Below are positions 1 to 10,405 of a stretch of DNA of 64,000 bases, in pieces. Source of the DNA: Podospora comata (taxonomy: Eukaryota > Ascomycota > Sordariomycetes > Sordariales > Podosporaceae). The position numbers and the translations under genes are program-made. The DNA lies in assembly GCA_017354895.1 (NCBI GenBank), contig CP071497.1, forward strand, positions 4,402,001 through 4,466,000, read 5' to 3'. The notes under the pieces are model-generated. The model was not told where the DNA came from. It worked only from the letters and a program-made list of their open reading frames with translations, and searched no databases. Within the stretch, counting starts at the first letter, position 1. The number at the start of each line of letters is the position of its first letter.

Positions 1-250
1 GTGGCTTTACGCCATCCCGCTGACCTTCTCACACTGTCTGGGAGATGTCCTCCTTCTCAGTATTCTTGTTGCTGACCGTCAGCGCTGCAGGTGAATCTCG
101 ATAGCCACGGTCCTACTTACCCACACATCCCATCGTCGTTAGCTATCAGCCGCGCTCAAGTGTCACTCAACAAACAGCAACGAATTCGGAAAAGACAACA
201 AACAAAATATTCGATTGAAGCTACAATGACCACCTCTCCCAACAACCCCC

Positions 251-1066
251 TCATGGATTTCCAGGCGACCCAACATCCAAGTTGGCATCGAAAGTGATGG
301 AGCTGTGCTTCGCCCGTCCAATATTCCCAGCGAAAGTCGCGTCTTTGAAGCCGATGGTGGCCTTACCAAAGTCGTGCGCAAACAACTTGTCCCTGATAGC
401 AAGCGAAGGGAAGCCATTATACGACACCAATGCACCCCTGAACCACACGCCCTTGTGGTTCTCAATATTGTCATCGCTGGCATCGGCAAAGCGGAAGCAG
501 TGAGTGCTAACCCCGTCCTTGTGATAAACGATCTTGGGGTGGTCTCCATCCCATCTGACCTGGCTGGCAGCCTTGATTTCATATTCCCCGTGCTGTGAGA
601 CGCCGACATACTCGGCCTGGTTGGTGCTTTGCCTCACCCACACGGCAATGTGCTCCCAATCGTGGGTGTGGCCGGGGTCAATAAAGTTGGCGATGGCGAC
701 GTCCTTCTCGAAGTAATACCCGTACAGGTAGATGCACCAGCCGTTGTTGCACCGCTGGCGGGAGTAGACGTTGTTGTTGTCGAGGTCGGAGAGGTCGCGA
801 CAGTTGGAAGAGTAGCCGGTCCAATTGTGGGGGAGACCCTCCACGATGTTGCCCTGGGCGTCGATGGCAGGGACGTTGTAGCATCCATCGGTGTCAAAGT
901 CCAGAGAGGGTTGCCATTTGAGGTCATTGGCTGTGGCTCTCTGGGGGAGAGCCGTTGGGGGGGCCGCGGCACGGTAGGAGATGATGGCGGGTGGTGCTGC
1001 CAAGGCGGCCCACGGGGCAAGTGCCGCTGTCAGGAACAGGGCGGGGGAAGTGAGGGTGGGGATCAT
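251..1066 (-). CDS. NPP1/NLP-family secreted protein (necrosis- and ethylene-inducing-like)
   Basis: Intronless 271-aa protein. Residues 1-23 form a hydrophobic signal peptide ending in an Ala-rich stretch, so the product is predicted to be secreted. The mature part has the layout of the NPP1 domain: Asp/Gly-rich N-terminal half, an NWTGYSS-like segment, a Cys-rich patch and then the diagnostic heptapeptide GHTHDWE at about residues 133-139. The family consensus is GHRHDWE, in which the His/Asp/Glu residues sit in the metal-binding cavity; these are kept and only Arg is replaced by Thr. Five cysteines in the mature part suggest a type other than the two-cysteine type I. NLPs act outside the cell, and some members bind plant sphingolipids and lyse membranes while many fungal ones are not cytotoxic; activity cannot be read from sequence. 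The next gene upstream starts about 1 kb away. Confidence 0.93.
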   Translation of the reverse strand: MIPTLTSPALFLTAALAPWAALAAPPAIISYRAAAPPTALPQRATANDLKWQPSLDFDTDGCYNVPAIDAQGNIVEGLPHNWTGYSSNCRDLSDLDNNNVYSRQRCNNGWCIYLYGYYFEKDVAIANFIDPGHTHDWEHIAVWVRQSTNQAEYVGVSQHGEYEIKAASQVRWDGDHPKIVYHKDGVSTHCFRFADASDDNIENHKGVWFRGALVSYNGFPSLAIRDKLFAHDFGKATIGFKDATFAGNIGRAKHSSITFDANLDVGSPGNP

Positions 1067-2048
1067 CTTGATATCGGCCGGAGTTGGGCGGGCAAAAGAG
1101 CGACTGCCGATGGTGATGGAGGTGGAAGGACGCCATCGTTGGAACGGGATGCGCTGGCCATCTTATATCATCACGTCGGCGATGGTGCAGTAGCTGGTTA
1201 CCTGGAAGGAATGAAGGAATGTCATCTCGGCGGAAGAGAGTTGCCTTTTTCAGATGACCCCTTGTCGGCCACAAGCAACGATGTGCAAATGCACTGTTTT
1301 CCCATTGAGATTCCCCTATCATGAGGGGCCTACTGAGCATCGCATTTGGCTGAGTCCGAGTTCGTTCAGGGGTATTGACGCGGGGAAGCATATGCTCCAA
1401 CGCCATTGCATGAGCAAACAGGTGTGAGGGCGGATTGTGGGCTACAATTGGAAGTTGGAAAGTTCCAATCAGCGTCCAACCGTTGCATTTTGAAGGTCTA
1501 TGTTGCACTGCACCAGCCAATGATGAGGAGAAACGCGGCAATGTGACCTGGCCAGGGGGCCGTAGCGTACCCGTCAAGCTGGCCTACAGGAGCCGACTGG
1601 CCAATGTGTAGCCAATCCATCGACAAAGCCGAGCACATGATTTTATACAGGAAACCTAATCCTGGTAAGAACACCGGGATCGGCCGCGCTTCTACAGATG
1701 CTCTTTTCCATCTTCATGCAAGGCATCTTTACGGCTGTCTCAAGTCATACTTTGCACGTGAATCATTCCTGGGTCAGAAGAAGAGAATACCTATCTTGCG
1801 CAATCTCACTTGCAAGGATCGAAATTACAGGTGGCACTTGGGTATCGCAGAGTCAACACACTTTTTCCAGCGCGATGAGAGCATTCCTCTGACAGAGACA
1901 ATGGTGGTACAAGGCAACCAGTCCCTAAGCCATTTGTGTGATTACTAACTATCCGTACCTAGACTCCTCTCTAAGCCGATGGAACAAAAACAATGCCTGC
2001 CTACCATCCGGTGGTGGGTTAAGGAGCACAACTACGACCTTGGAACGA
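1067..2048. other. Intergenic region with no supported gene
   Basis: About 1 kb between the NLP gene and the 3' end of the HELVH gene. Short open frames are present on both strands, but none shows a recognisable domain, splice structure or signal peptide. It presumably holds the NLP promoter. Confidence 0.5.
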
Positions 2049-3240
2049 TTAGGGCACCCGGATATTGGCGGGCTTTGCTGCAATGCCCTTGACCCTGGTG
2101 AGGTCGGTTCCGGTCAGGGTGAAGGTGGGCTTTCCCTTGATCTTCTGATAGTACGTCGCGAATTCGGCGTTTCCATCAATGTAGTCACCAGCGGCCGGGC
2201 CCCTGGTCTCTCTCATCTCCTTCTCGCTCTCCTTGCGTCTGGCTGTGGGAGCAGTGACCTTGGCGGGGGTGAAGGCTGGCAAAGTTAGCATCACGAAAAA
2301 TGGACCAGTTCAATGAAGGGAAGACTAGGTACGTACTTCCAGCGAGCATTGTCTTGACCCAGGCGTGATCGACGAGGTTCTGGTCGGCTGGGGCAACGCG
2401 GCTTTGCTTCTTGTCTGCCCACAGTTTCCCGGCCTGCTTCTCCTTGAGGGGATCCGCCGGGTCAAAGAATGCCTCAATGTTGTAGCCGACAAACTTGTCC
2501 TCCCAGAACCGACCGGACTCACCCTTGACTCTGGAGAGCTCAGGGGGGGCGTTGATCTTGTCGGGCGTGTCAGTCTCGGGAACACCGATGATTCTGCCGG
2601 CGAAAAAGTGCACCAGCTCGTGGGCAATGGTTAAGCTCCCCATGAGAAGATGCTTTTCGAGGTTCTTCATGTTGGATGCCGTCGGGCTAGTGGCTGCCGC
2701 TTCGGCGGCAAGGCCGACGTACTCCATCATCTAGACACAGAACGGGTAAGCTTCATATGGTTTTGTTGTCAATCAGAACAGGGGGTGACTTACCGCCTTG
2801 TCAAGGAAAAGGTAAGCGGCTAGCTTGGGGTTGTAAGCAGTCCCTGGCTTGACGCTCCATGTCTGGCGTCTGGTGACAGCCCTTCCAGGAACACGAGTGC
2901 TCAACAGCAAGTTGGGGAAGTCGCTGCGAAGTGCTTTCAGAAACGTATCGACAAAGGCTGCATCAACGCTATCTTTGGTGACTGCCCAATCCTTCCGGTG
3001 TCTGGCCGGAACAACCTTTAGGATCCCATTGCCGGTTTCCAGGAGGGCCTGCTTGCCCCTTGCCGACTCCAGCATGTCAAAGGCGAGATTGATGCAGAAA
3101 AGTGTCACCTGGTAGACGGAGCTTTTGCGATCCACTTCAGGGGTGTCGTACTTGTCTTTCGCTTTCTGCCACATGATGCGGAGATTCTCAATTTTGGGAG
3201 CCGGCTTGGGGGCTGGGGTGGGAGCTGGCTTGGGAGGCAT
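2049..3240 (-). CDS. Putative zinc metalloprotease-like protein with HELVH motif, three exons
   Basis: Gene model: exon 1 3240-2794, intron 2793-2731 (GTAAGT..TAG), exon 2 2730-2337, intron 2336-2276 (GTACGT, branch GCTAAC, acceptor CCAG), exon 3 2275-2049. This gives 355 aa in one frame. The start at 3240 opens with a Pro/Ala/Lys-rich low-complexity tail (about residues 1-18). An in-frame upstream extension exists but reads like a 5' UTR. The key feature is IAHELVHFFAG with HExxH at about residues 186-190, the zinc-binding and catalytic signature of zincin peptidases. The third zinc ligand cannot be assigned with certainty. No signal peptide is visible, so the protein may be cytosolic or leave by another route. 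The specific family is not recognised and the substrate is unknown; the protease call is an inference from the motif. Confidence 0.75.
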
Positions 3241-4373
3241 GATTGTTGATTGATAGGTGGGTAGTGTCGTGTTGATTAGATAGGTTTGGACGGGACGATG
3301 ATTGTTGATGAGTTTTGACTTTTTACAAACCGGAAGAAACGTAGAGCTAGAAGAAGGATGAGCTTGATAGAGATATGAGTGTTGATTATGAGGACAAAGA
3401 TGAAGATGAGTTGATGACAAGTGTTTGGTTTGGTAATGTAGATATCGTGGACAGTCTCCGACTTATAACACCGCACACTGGCCACGAGTGGTGAACTTCG
3501 AATGGCCCTGGCCGCATATAAAATCCAAAAAAGAAGTCATCGTCTATGTTTAGTATCATTTTAACCTTGGTCGGTCTCTGCGATGTATCAGCCAAGAGGA
3601 AAAGGTGCGTTGGGTGTTGGTCTCTACGGCTGACTGCTTCTCCGGATGGCTAGCACGTCAGAGCTAACATCTAACTTCGCCCATGAACGTACATGGTGCA
3701 ACTGCTGATTTTTATACACAACATCAAACAAAACAATGTACAAACTCGCCGACATAAGCTGGCATTATTCCTCAGTCACAGAAGCGGGGATAGACTAAAC
3801 GAGCGTAGTGTATTTGTTGGACATGTAAGGTAGCTACACATAAAGATGATGACTTTTATCAACGAAAAACTTAGGTGCTACCGTTGCCTGCCCTCGCGGG
3901 GACGGTGAGGTCCACATGGGATGGCGGCACAGTCTGGAGGTTGGGAGGTTGCCAACGGCGAAACTTGCTAGCTGCTGTTCAACCGGGCGCAGACTGCCGT
4001 CTGGCCAATAGCTTCGCGGACTCAAGTGATATAATGCGGGATTGTGGGGATTCTTTTGGACACCAACGACAGTTCAACCCCGGCTTTGGCCCCTACGGTG
4101 CATACCGGGTAACCAGGGCATGAAGGGGGAGGCGGGCGGCCATGTGCAGGGCCGTTGGGGATGTGGGCCGGAGGCAGTGCTTCTAGGCCAATAAATATTA
4201 GGTACAACTGTAACGAACCGACACCAACAACAACAACAACAACAACAACAGAATTTCCAGTCTCCTCTCTCCCCATCAACTCCTCTCATCGAGAATAGCA
4301 CACACATTACACAAAGTTACTCACAATCACAAACAAACCCTTTTCGACAATTGGATACCGATACCGTACGACA
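3241..4373. other. Intergenic region between divergent genes
   Basis: About 1.1 kb separating the 5' ends of the HELVH gene and the 335-aa gene. It must contain both promoters. Apart from the CAA repeat in the downstream 5' UTR, no gene or RNA is evident. Confidence 0.5.
4224..4251 (+). repeat. (CAA)n microsatellite in 5' leader
   Basis: About nine CAA/AAC trinucleotides in a row roughly 120 bp upstream of the start codon of the 335-aa gene. The surrounding CA-rich, G-poor leader is typical of fungal 5' UTRs. Confidence 0.9.
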
Positions 4374-5381
4374 ATGGATGACATTACCAAGACGCTGACG
4401 CAGCTTGCTCGAAAAGCACGCGATGCTCGTGTTCCATATAACAACGACAACTCCGAACACTATGCAATGTTCAGCGGCGCCATATCCACCGTTTTATCCA
4501 CTGAGATCGCACTTTTCACCTATGCCCAGATCATTGATGGATTACCCACCGACGAAGTGGCTTACGATCGACGATCGCCTGGTCTTCATGGTGACCATCC
4601 CATCGAGCACCATGTCGACCTTTGCCCCGGCGCCCTGGAAAGAGCTCGCGAGTTTCGTCAAAGCTTCGACCCAGCCATTCTCTCGTTTGACCCCAAACTG
4701 CTCAAATCGTACCGAAGAGCAGCGGTGGGCTCGAAGGAATTCAATACGAGGTTGATTGAACTTGTCGCGGCCGCCATCCATGAAATCGCAGTCATTCTGT
4801 TTCAACTCGGCCTCCGGCTGCATCAAGGCGACGTCGACGCCATCGTCCAGTGGAAGGAAGATGATGAAGACGTGGCCCCCCGAGCAACTATCTTCAACCA
4901 CCCCTACTATCTCGACGACGATGTCTACCCTGATGGGGTAGCCGATGTTGTCGGATACTGGGCTGAAGATCGTATTCTCGGCGGCGTGACGGTGTTTGAC
5001 CGGCGCGCCGAAGAAGCCACTCCAGAACAGCCACCAAATGTATACTTTCTTTCCTGTCGCAGGCGCCACACGGATCGCTACTGGCAGCTACTTGACCAGC
5101 AGCAGCAGGACCTGGTCGACTTCTTTCTTGGCAAGAGTGCATCATGTCCCCTTCCCACACTTTGTACCGACGACAACACTGTGAGAATTGATGAGCAATT
5201 TGCCATCATCCAGCATCATGTGTACCGCGACATATGGGAGCGTAAACCGCCAACCCGACAGCATTTACGGTTCCTTGCAAACCGGCCACAAAACGCGGGG
5301 GATTACCCTGAGCACGCGGCGCTGATCGAGTCGATTAAGCGCCAATGGGGCGATGACCTTGAGCCCGAGACAAAGGAGTAG
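4374..5381 (+). CDS. Uncharacterised fungal protein, 335 aa
   Basis: Single open frame of 335 aa with a CA-rich leader directly before the ATG and a stop at 5379-5381. It is rich in acidic residues and predicted helical, with no signal peptide and no membrane segment. A stretch around residues 145-185 mixes LVAAAIHEIAVILFQLGL-like hydrophobic helix with an acidic loop, and the middle contains a DDDVYPDGVADVVGYWAEDRI-like segment. I do not recognise a family. It looks like a cytosolic protein of the lineage-specific hypothetical class. Long uninterrupted frame and normal codon use support it being a real gene. It sits head-to-head with the HELVH gene and tandem with the carrier gene downstream. 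Confidence 0.8.
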   Translation: MDDITKTLTQLARKARDARVPYNNDNSEHYAMFSGAISTVLSTEIALFTYAQIIDGLPTDEVAYDRRSPGLHGDHPIEHHVDLCPGALERAREFRQSFDPAILSFDPKLLKSYRRAAVGSKEFNTRLIELVAAAIHEIAVILFQLGLRLHQGDVDAIVQWKEDDEDVAPRATIFNHPYYLDDDVYPDGVADVVGYWAEDRILGGVTVFDRRAEEATPEQPPNVYFLSCRRRHTDRYWQLLDQQQQDLVDFFLGKSASCPLPTLCTDDNTVRIDEQFAIIQHHVYRDIWERKPPTRQHLRFLANRPQNAGDYPEHAALIESIKRQWGDDLEPETKE

Positions 5382-5876
5382 GTAGACACAACACTAAACG
5401 GATCTATATCAGATAAAAGCCAGATTCTATAGCTTCGATCGGGAAACAATAAAATGATACCACCAGATACTTGGCAAACATGGGAGAGCTTCGGGGAGGA
5501 GTCAGATTTTCATGCGTTCTTTGCCGCCAGCTGACATCAGCTCCACCTGACAACCAGCTGCAGCCAGGGCTCGCCGACCGGCAGTTCAAGCTAGCTCCAG
5601 CTGATAAGAGCGATAAGCCCCAGACGCCAAGAGATCGTCACACCGAAAATCCGGCTAATTCCGGCCTTGCTACTGTTCCAGGGAATCTGGGACTTTGGAG
5701 ATTCCAGTTGCATTCTGTGCATTCCCAGCGGCCGCCAACGCTGACGCAGCCCAACGACTGCCAAGACCACGTTTAACGACCATCACGACTTTTATATTTG
5801 ATGAGACCTTCAGGTTGTCTCTGAAACAAGACCCTTTCCACTCTAACAACACAATGCCATTAATCCCATCACCACC
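5382..5876. other. Intergenic region and carrier 5' leader
   Basis: About 500 bp with no supported gene. The last 100 bp before the carrier ATG are A/C-rich with CT-rich tracts, as expected for a transcribed leader. Confidence 0.5.
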
Positions 5877-7433
5877 ATGACACAACCAACAAACTCCAAC
5901 AGCAAAAAGCCCCCAGGCAACAACAACGACTCATCTCACCACATCGCATCCTCCCTCTTCCCCAGCCCATCCCTCGCCAACAACAGCCCCTTAATCCACA
6001 ACCCAGACTACACCCACCTCCCCACCCTCCCAGACGGCGTAACCCTCCAACCACCAGGAAAGCTTCCCACCACCAACGCAGCAACCGGCGCCTCAGCCGC
6101 CGGCGTCCGCGCCCTCACCTCCCAGGCCATCGCCTTCTACTTCCGCGCCCCAGTGAAGGCCTTTTTTCGGACAAGGGTCGATTACCTAGCCTATGCCCGG
6201 GCGATCCAAGAACAGCAGCTCGCCGCTTACCTCGCCTCCTCCAACCCTACGTCGTCTAATGCCGCCTGGGGCTGGTTTAAGGGCCGTTTGAGGGGCAGCA
6301 CACCCGGCTTGATTGCCTCAGCGGTGAGATATCATGGGTGGAGGGTGGTGCCTGATCAGGTGTTGCCGCCTTTGATTGCAAATGTCGGGGTGGGAGCGGT
6401 GCTGTACACGAGTTACCTCCAGATTTTGGGACGGCTTCACCCGGAAAGCGCGCTGGCGAGTAAAAGGGTTTATCCGCCTCCGTCGCCGGGGGAGACGTTT
6501 ACCGCGGGGCTGTTGGCGGGGGGGATACAGAGTTTTGTGGCTGCGCCGTTGGATGCTGTGCAGGCCAGGTATGACTTGGGGGTTGGGGGGGCGGGGATGA
6601 CGGGGAGTGGGACTACCATGGGGGGTGGGACGAAGGGGGTGGTGGTGGAGGGAGGTGGGAATGGGAATGGAAACAAGGGGGCAAGGATTTCCCGGCCCAG
6701 GAGCATGTGGACTTTTAGTCGGGAGAAGCTTGCCGAGATTGGACCGAGGGGGATATTCGCTGGGTGGGGGTTGAGTTTGGTGAAGGATAGTATGGGGAGT
6801 GCGGTGTTCTTCAGTTTGTTTGAGTGGATTAAGGCGCAGGGGTACTATGGGTTTGTGGGGTGGTATTATGGGAGTTTGGAAGAGGACGCGATTGTGCTGT
6901 TGTCGCAGAGGAGACCGGCGGGGCTGGATGGCAAGGTTGGTTCGAGGAGGGACAGGCTTACGGGAGAGGTGGAGAGAGAGGATGATGGGGAGCTGAGAAT
7001 GCCTACTATTATTCGACCTCATTATGCTATTGAGCCAGCGTTTTTGTTGCTTGCTGGCATGGGGGCATCGGTAGCGCAGCAGGTGGTTCTTCATCCGCTG
7101 GGTCACATTCAGGTGGAGCATTGGGAAAGGCTCGAGGCGTTGGATGCCAAGGCTAGGAAGCTTAAAGCAACTGAAGGGGGAAGCTCGAGAAGAATGTTCA
7201 AGGCTTATAGGGATGCATACAGGGTTACATGGGGAGAATGCACTGCGGAGGCCAAGACGGCCGGGCTGAGCATGCGACAGTGGTTGTACCGAGGGTTCTG
7301 GTGGAACACCATCAGACAAGTTCCAAGCACATCGGCCGGCCTGATCATCTTTGAGCTTGTCCGAAGAAAATATGGTCTTGGCGGCGACCAGGTCAAGATC
7401 AATAGGGATGGATACGATATTTTGTTGACGTAA
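5877..7433 (+). CDS. Mitochondrial carrier (SLC25-like) domain protein, 518 aa
   Basis: Intronless 518-aa protein. After a Ser/Asn/Pro-rich N-terminus (about 1-75) come three weak repeats of the mitochondrial-carrier fold. The second repeat has the canonical P-x-D-x4-R signature (PLDAVQAR, about residues 222-229). The first (RAPVKAFFRTR, about 89-99) and third (HPLGHIQVE, about 406-414) are degenerate at the acidic position, so the salt-bridge network is incomplete. Hydrophobic helices flank each motif, and GIFAGWGLSLVKDSMGSAVFF resembles the even-helix G-x3-G motif. It is about 200 residues longer than the usual 300-aa carrier, with a Gly-rich insertion after repeat 2. Predicted site is the inner (possibly outer) mitochondrial membrane; the substrate is unknown. 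Confidence 0.85.
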   Translation: MTQPTNSNSKKPPGNNNDSSHHIASSLFPSPSLANNSPLIHNPDYTHLPTLPDGVTLQPPGKLPTTNAATGASAAGVRALTSQAIAFYFRAPVKAFFRTRVDYLAYARAIQEQQLAAYLASSNPTSSNAAWGWFKGRLRGSTPGLIASAVRYHGWRVVPDQVLPPLIANVGVGAVLYTSYLQILGRLHPESALASKRVYPPPSPGETFTAGLLAGGIQSFVAAPLDAVQARYDLGVGGAGMTGSGTTMGGGTKGVVVEGGGNGNGNKGARISRPRSMWTFSREKLAEIGPRGIFAGWGLSLVKDSMGSAVFFSLFEWIKAQGYYGFVGWYYGSLEEDAIVLLSQRRPAGLDGKVGSRRDRLTGEVEREDDGELRMPTIIRPHYAIEPAFLLLAGMGASVAQQVVLHPLGHIQVEHWERLEALDAKARKLKATEGGSSRRMFKAYRDAYRVTWGECTAEAKTAGLSMRQWLYRGFWWNTIRQVPSTSAGLIIFELVRRKYGLGGDQVKINRDGYDILLT

Positions 7434-7804
7434 GCGCAACTATTCAGAATCAACAGGTTGCCGGTTAGCTCAAACGCTGCCACGCTTTAACCAACTTGAC
7501 TCGGTTAACCTGGCTCTGCAGTGTTATTTGTTTTGTCCGGAGCGCGGTTGCTTCACTGTTGGTTGTTCCATTGTGAGCCTCTTCCGCATTTGGACGTTGT
7601 CTTTGACACGGCTCAGAGACCCTTTCCGCAACAATGCCACTACCACTTGTCTTGTGCCGTGCTTTTCTTCGGACAATGCACACCCCCAGTATTTGACTGA
7701 CATAGAACGGCTCTATCAACTGGACGTTGTTTTTTTCTTTTTCTTCTCACATCTCAAATCTCTATTTGGTAGATACCGGCATTACTTTTTACGACGCTGT
7801 AAAC

Positions 7805-9394
7805 ATGCCTCGCCCCAAACGCGCCTCCAAGGCCGCCTCCAAAGCCACCTCCAGCCCCTACCCACCCAGGGTCTCCGGGTCCGCCAAGTCCGTCACCACT
7901 ATACCCTCAGCCGGGAATCGTAAAATTCAGGAGGCCCTTGCCAAGCGCCTCGAAGAAGTTGAGGATCAGTTCCGCGCAGATTACGTCGAAATGGTCAATA
8001 AAACATACGAAGAGATGAGCGAGGCCAAAAAGGGCCCAGTCCGATGGCCCCGAGAAAAGGGGTGGGAACCTCGGTTGCGTGAAGACTTTGACGATATCAA
8101 TACAGAGAGTTATCTTCAACGAGGGTTTCCAGTAGAGGAAATCGACAGGGTGATGGCCAAGTCAGCGGTGCCTGTAGGTCTTGCTCCTCCTCCTCCGCCG
8201 CCGCCTGTTCCCCCTCTGCCGCCTGCTGCCCCAGCATATGTTGCCCCCGGAGCTCCCGGTTGGAACCCACTGGGGAATTTTTCGCGGCTCTCAGCCGAGA
8301 TTCGTATCATGATATATGATGAGATCTTTCCCGCGGGGCGGCGTGTTCAGCGGCTTCAAAGGCATGCCCCTGGACAGCCTGATCGGTATGGTTTGTCACT
8401 CCGCCCCGCGCCACCTTGGATAAGTATCATCCTGGCATCGTCGGTTCTGCGCGATGAAGCTCTGGCCGTCCTGTATTCCAGGAACAATGTCATAATCCAC
8501 GCCAACCTGCTGGACGAGTCACTACGAGACCCGATCGATACTTTCCCGCTGGTTTTCAGAAACACGGCAAGGCGGCTCACGTTCGCGTGGGACTATGCTG
8601 ACAGCGATGCCGTCAAACTTGGCAGGCAACCCGGCATCAACTTCCCTCCGGGGTGGACAACCAGGCGGTCCAGACAGCAGCGCGGGCTCCCTCGCAACCA
8701 GCCGATCGACCCGCGACAGCCCTACCCGATGGGGCAGTGGTACGGAAAGGTGGCCAAGCACACCATCACGGTTGACGGGCAATACCAGCAGACGATCACC
8801 ATCTTCAGCGACTTCCCCAACACGCGGCCCCTGTGCTTGGATGCCTGGCTGCCCATCTTCAACAGGGTGGACGCGGTCGACTACTGGCACTATTTCGACT
8901 GCCACATCGCCAGGGAGTTCAGCCGGTCCCAACTGTGGTGGAAGTACTCGTTCCAGGCCAACGATCCCCATGCGAGAGGGGTCGGTAGCACAAACATGAT
9001 GTCGAATCAACCCTTCATCTTGCCCCAGGCCGCGAATCCGCCCCTGCCGAGGGGCATCCCGCTCAAGACGCGGGCCGAGAAGCAGCTTCTCCAGCAGCTT
9101 CTGGAGAACGGCGCGTTCTACTACGACATGCAGCGGTTGGTCAACAACCCGCACTGGCTTCACTTGCATGCTTTCGACTTGAGGTGGGGGCCGATAATCG
9201 TTCCCAATGATCACGACACGCTCTTCTGGATGTGGCAAATGCGCCAGGCGGAGCAGCTGATAGTTGAGACGCACATGTTGGATCCTAGGAATTGGGATCC
9301 CGACTTCCAGACTCGGGTAAATGTCGGTGTGGTTTTCCCACCGCCTGTGATACCCAGGACGGGAAAGGGTTCAAGGGCGTTTAGGTTGGATTAA
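7805..9394 (+). CDS. 2EXR/F-box-like domain protein, 529 aa
   Basis: I chose the ATG at 7805 (context AAACATGCC), which starts a basic Lys/Ser/Pro-rich tail; 26 in-frame codons upstream derive from a T-rich leader. Residues 1-40 are basic. A predicted coiled stretch follows (about 45-75), then a Pro-rich linker with a run of seven prolines at about 130-145. At about residues 155-175 is LGNFSRLSAEIRIMIYDEIFP, which matches the F/L-x-LPxEIRxxIY pattern of the fungal 2EXR domain. The remaining ~350 aa fit the globular part seen in such proteins (TARRLTFAWDY, a late EQLIVETHMLDP segment). These proteins are abundant in fungi and have no established biochemical role. No introns, signal peptide or membrane helices. 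Confidence 0.8.
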   Translation: MPRPKRASKAASKATSSPYPPRVSGSAKSVTTIPSAGNRKIQEALAKRLEEVEDQFRADYVEMVNKTYEEMSEAKKGPVRWPREKGWEPRLREDFDDINTESYLQRGFPVEEIDRVMAKSAVPVGLAPPPPPPPVPPLPPAAPAYVAPGAPGWNPLGNFSRLSAEIRIMIYDEIFPAGRRVQRLQRHAPGQPDRYGLSLRPAPPWISIILASSVLRDEALAVLYSRNNVIIHANLLDESLRDPIDTFPLVFRNTARRLTFAWDYADSDAVKLGRQPGINFPPGWTTRRSRQQRGLPRNQPIDPRQPYPMGQWYGKVAKHTITVDGQYQQTITIFSDFPNTRPLCLDAWLPIFNRVDAVDYWHYFDCHIAREFSRSQLWWKYSFQANDPHARGVGSTNMMSNQPFILPQAANPPLPRGIPLKTRAEKQLLQQLLENGAFYYDMQRLVNNPHWLHLHAFDLRWGPIIVPNDHDTLFWMWQMRQAEQLIVETHMLDPRNWDPDFQTRVNVGVVFPPPVIPRTGKGSRAFRLD

Positions 9395-9890
9395 GCATGG
9401 GAGATAGATGTATTAGGAGTTTTTATTCTCGAATTCTCAGTTCGTTGTGCTTTGTTATTTTAACTTTGCCCGCATCAAGCAACGCATTATGACCGTCGTT
9501 CCAGAAAACCTAGGCGCCTACCGAGATGTCTATTAACTATCCTTTGAAGTATAGTTCAGGGCAACATGTTTCCGTTGACTTCATGCCGAAATCCAATCGA
9601 GGCACGCTTCGGAAATGATACTACGATGAGCACTGTATCAGGTAAGAGCAGAAACATCACCGCAGCCAGAAACAGTGAAAAACCCCCCCGTCCCCCTAAC
9701 AGGGAAAGCATTCTTCAATTTTGTATCATCAACCTCATCATAAACAGTCAAAACCTGCAGGTCCAACAAAAGTAAGAAAGTAAAAAGCCCCGTCGAGCTT
9801 GAAACGAGTGTCATGAATCGAATCCTCCACCTCTCAACAAATCACCACCAACCCCCTGATTTCACCCCTCCCCAGAACCCTCCTAGATGC
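9395..9890. other. Convergent intergenic region
   Basis: About 500 bp between the 3' ends of two convergent genes. It presumably holds both 3' UTRs. No gene is supported. Confidence 0.5.
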
Positions 9891-10405
9891 TTAGTTGCAC
9901 CGGAAAGAGTTAATTCTATCATTCCAGCCAATAGTCACCAAGTTTGCGATGCCAGGGAAGGTGATCGGGCCGAACGACGGGCCGGTGCAGCCGTTGTTGC
10001 TGTAGGTTAGGTTCTCATGTCAACATTGATCACAACCTTCCGTGGTAGTAAAAAAAGGGACTTACTCCCAAATGGTGCAAGTCAACCCGCTGTCAGGCCC
10101 AAAGGAAGAGATGACGTTGGGCCAGCCGTTGCCGAGGGTGAGGCACTGCCCTCGGACGACGATGAGGTGCTCGGAGCGGCCGCCCCAGTTGATGTCCTGG
10201 GTGACGAAGACGCCGAGGGATTGGCGCTTTTCGCTGTTGGGAGGATGGGTGGTTAGTTGTTTTAGATGGGAAAGGCGAGGTGGGTGGTGGCTTACAGGTC
10301 AACGGGGGTTTGGGGAGCGGCCTCGGGGGAGGCTTCAGGGGCAGGGGCGGCGACGGTAAGGCCGGCCATGGTGACGATGGCGAGAATGGTGGTGAGGAAT
10401 TGCAT
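9891..10405 (-). CDS. Small secreted protein with beta/gamma-crystallin-like motifs and Kex2 site
   Basis: Three short exons: 10405-10296, 10233-10066, 9999-9891. The introns are 10295-10234 (GTAAGC..ACAG) and 10065-10000 (GTAAGT, branch CTAAC, ACAG), giving 128 aa. Residues 1-20 are a clear signal peptide (MQFLTTILAIVTMAGLTVAA). A Pro/Ala/Glu-rich propeptide follows, ending in Glu-Lys-Arg at 38-40, a Kex2 cleavage site. The mature ~88 residues hold four cysteines and two similar segments, WPNVISSF and WNDRINSF. These resemble the (N/D)(N/D)xx(S/T)S calcium-clamp motif of microbial beta/gamma-crystallins, each with one deviation. With VFVTQDINWGG near the start, two Greek-key motifs are plausible. 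The fold is my inference; secretion and processing are well supported. A TATA-like TTTATAC lies about 100 bp upstream. Confidence 0.85.

Noticed and set aside
629-1324. 231-codon plus-strand frame opposite the NLP gene
   Set aside because: Antisense shadow of a well-supported gene; composition is the mirror of its codon bias.
1604-1948. 114-codon plus-strand frame
   Set aside because: No family, no splice or leader features; likely chance.
6318-7439. 373-codon minus-strand frame over the carrier gene
   Set aside because: Pro/His/Arg-rich mirror of the carrier coding sequence without a domain.
8522-9274. 250-codon minus-strand frame over the 2EXR-like gene
   Set aside because: Antisense shadow; no independent evidence.
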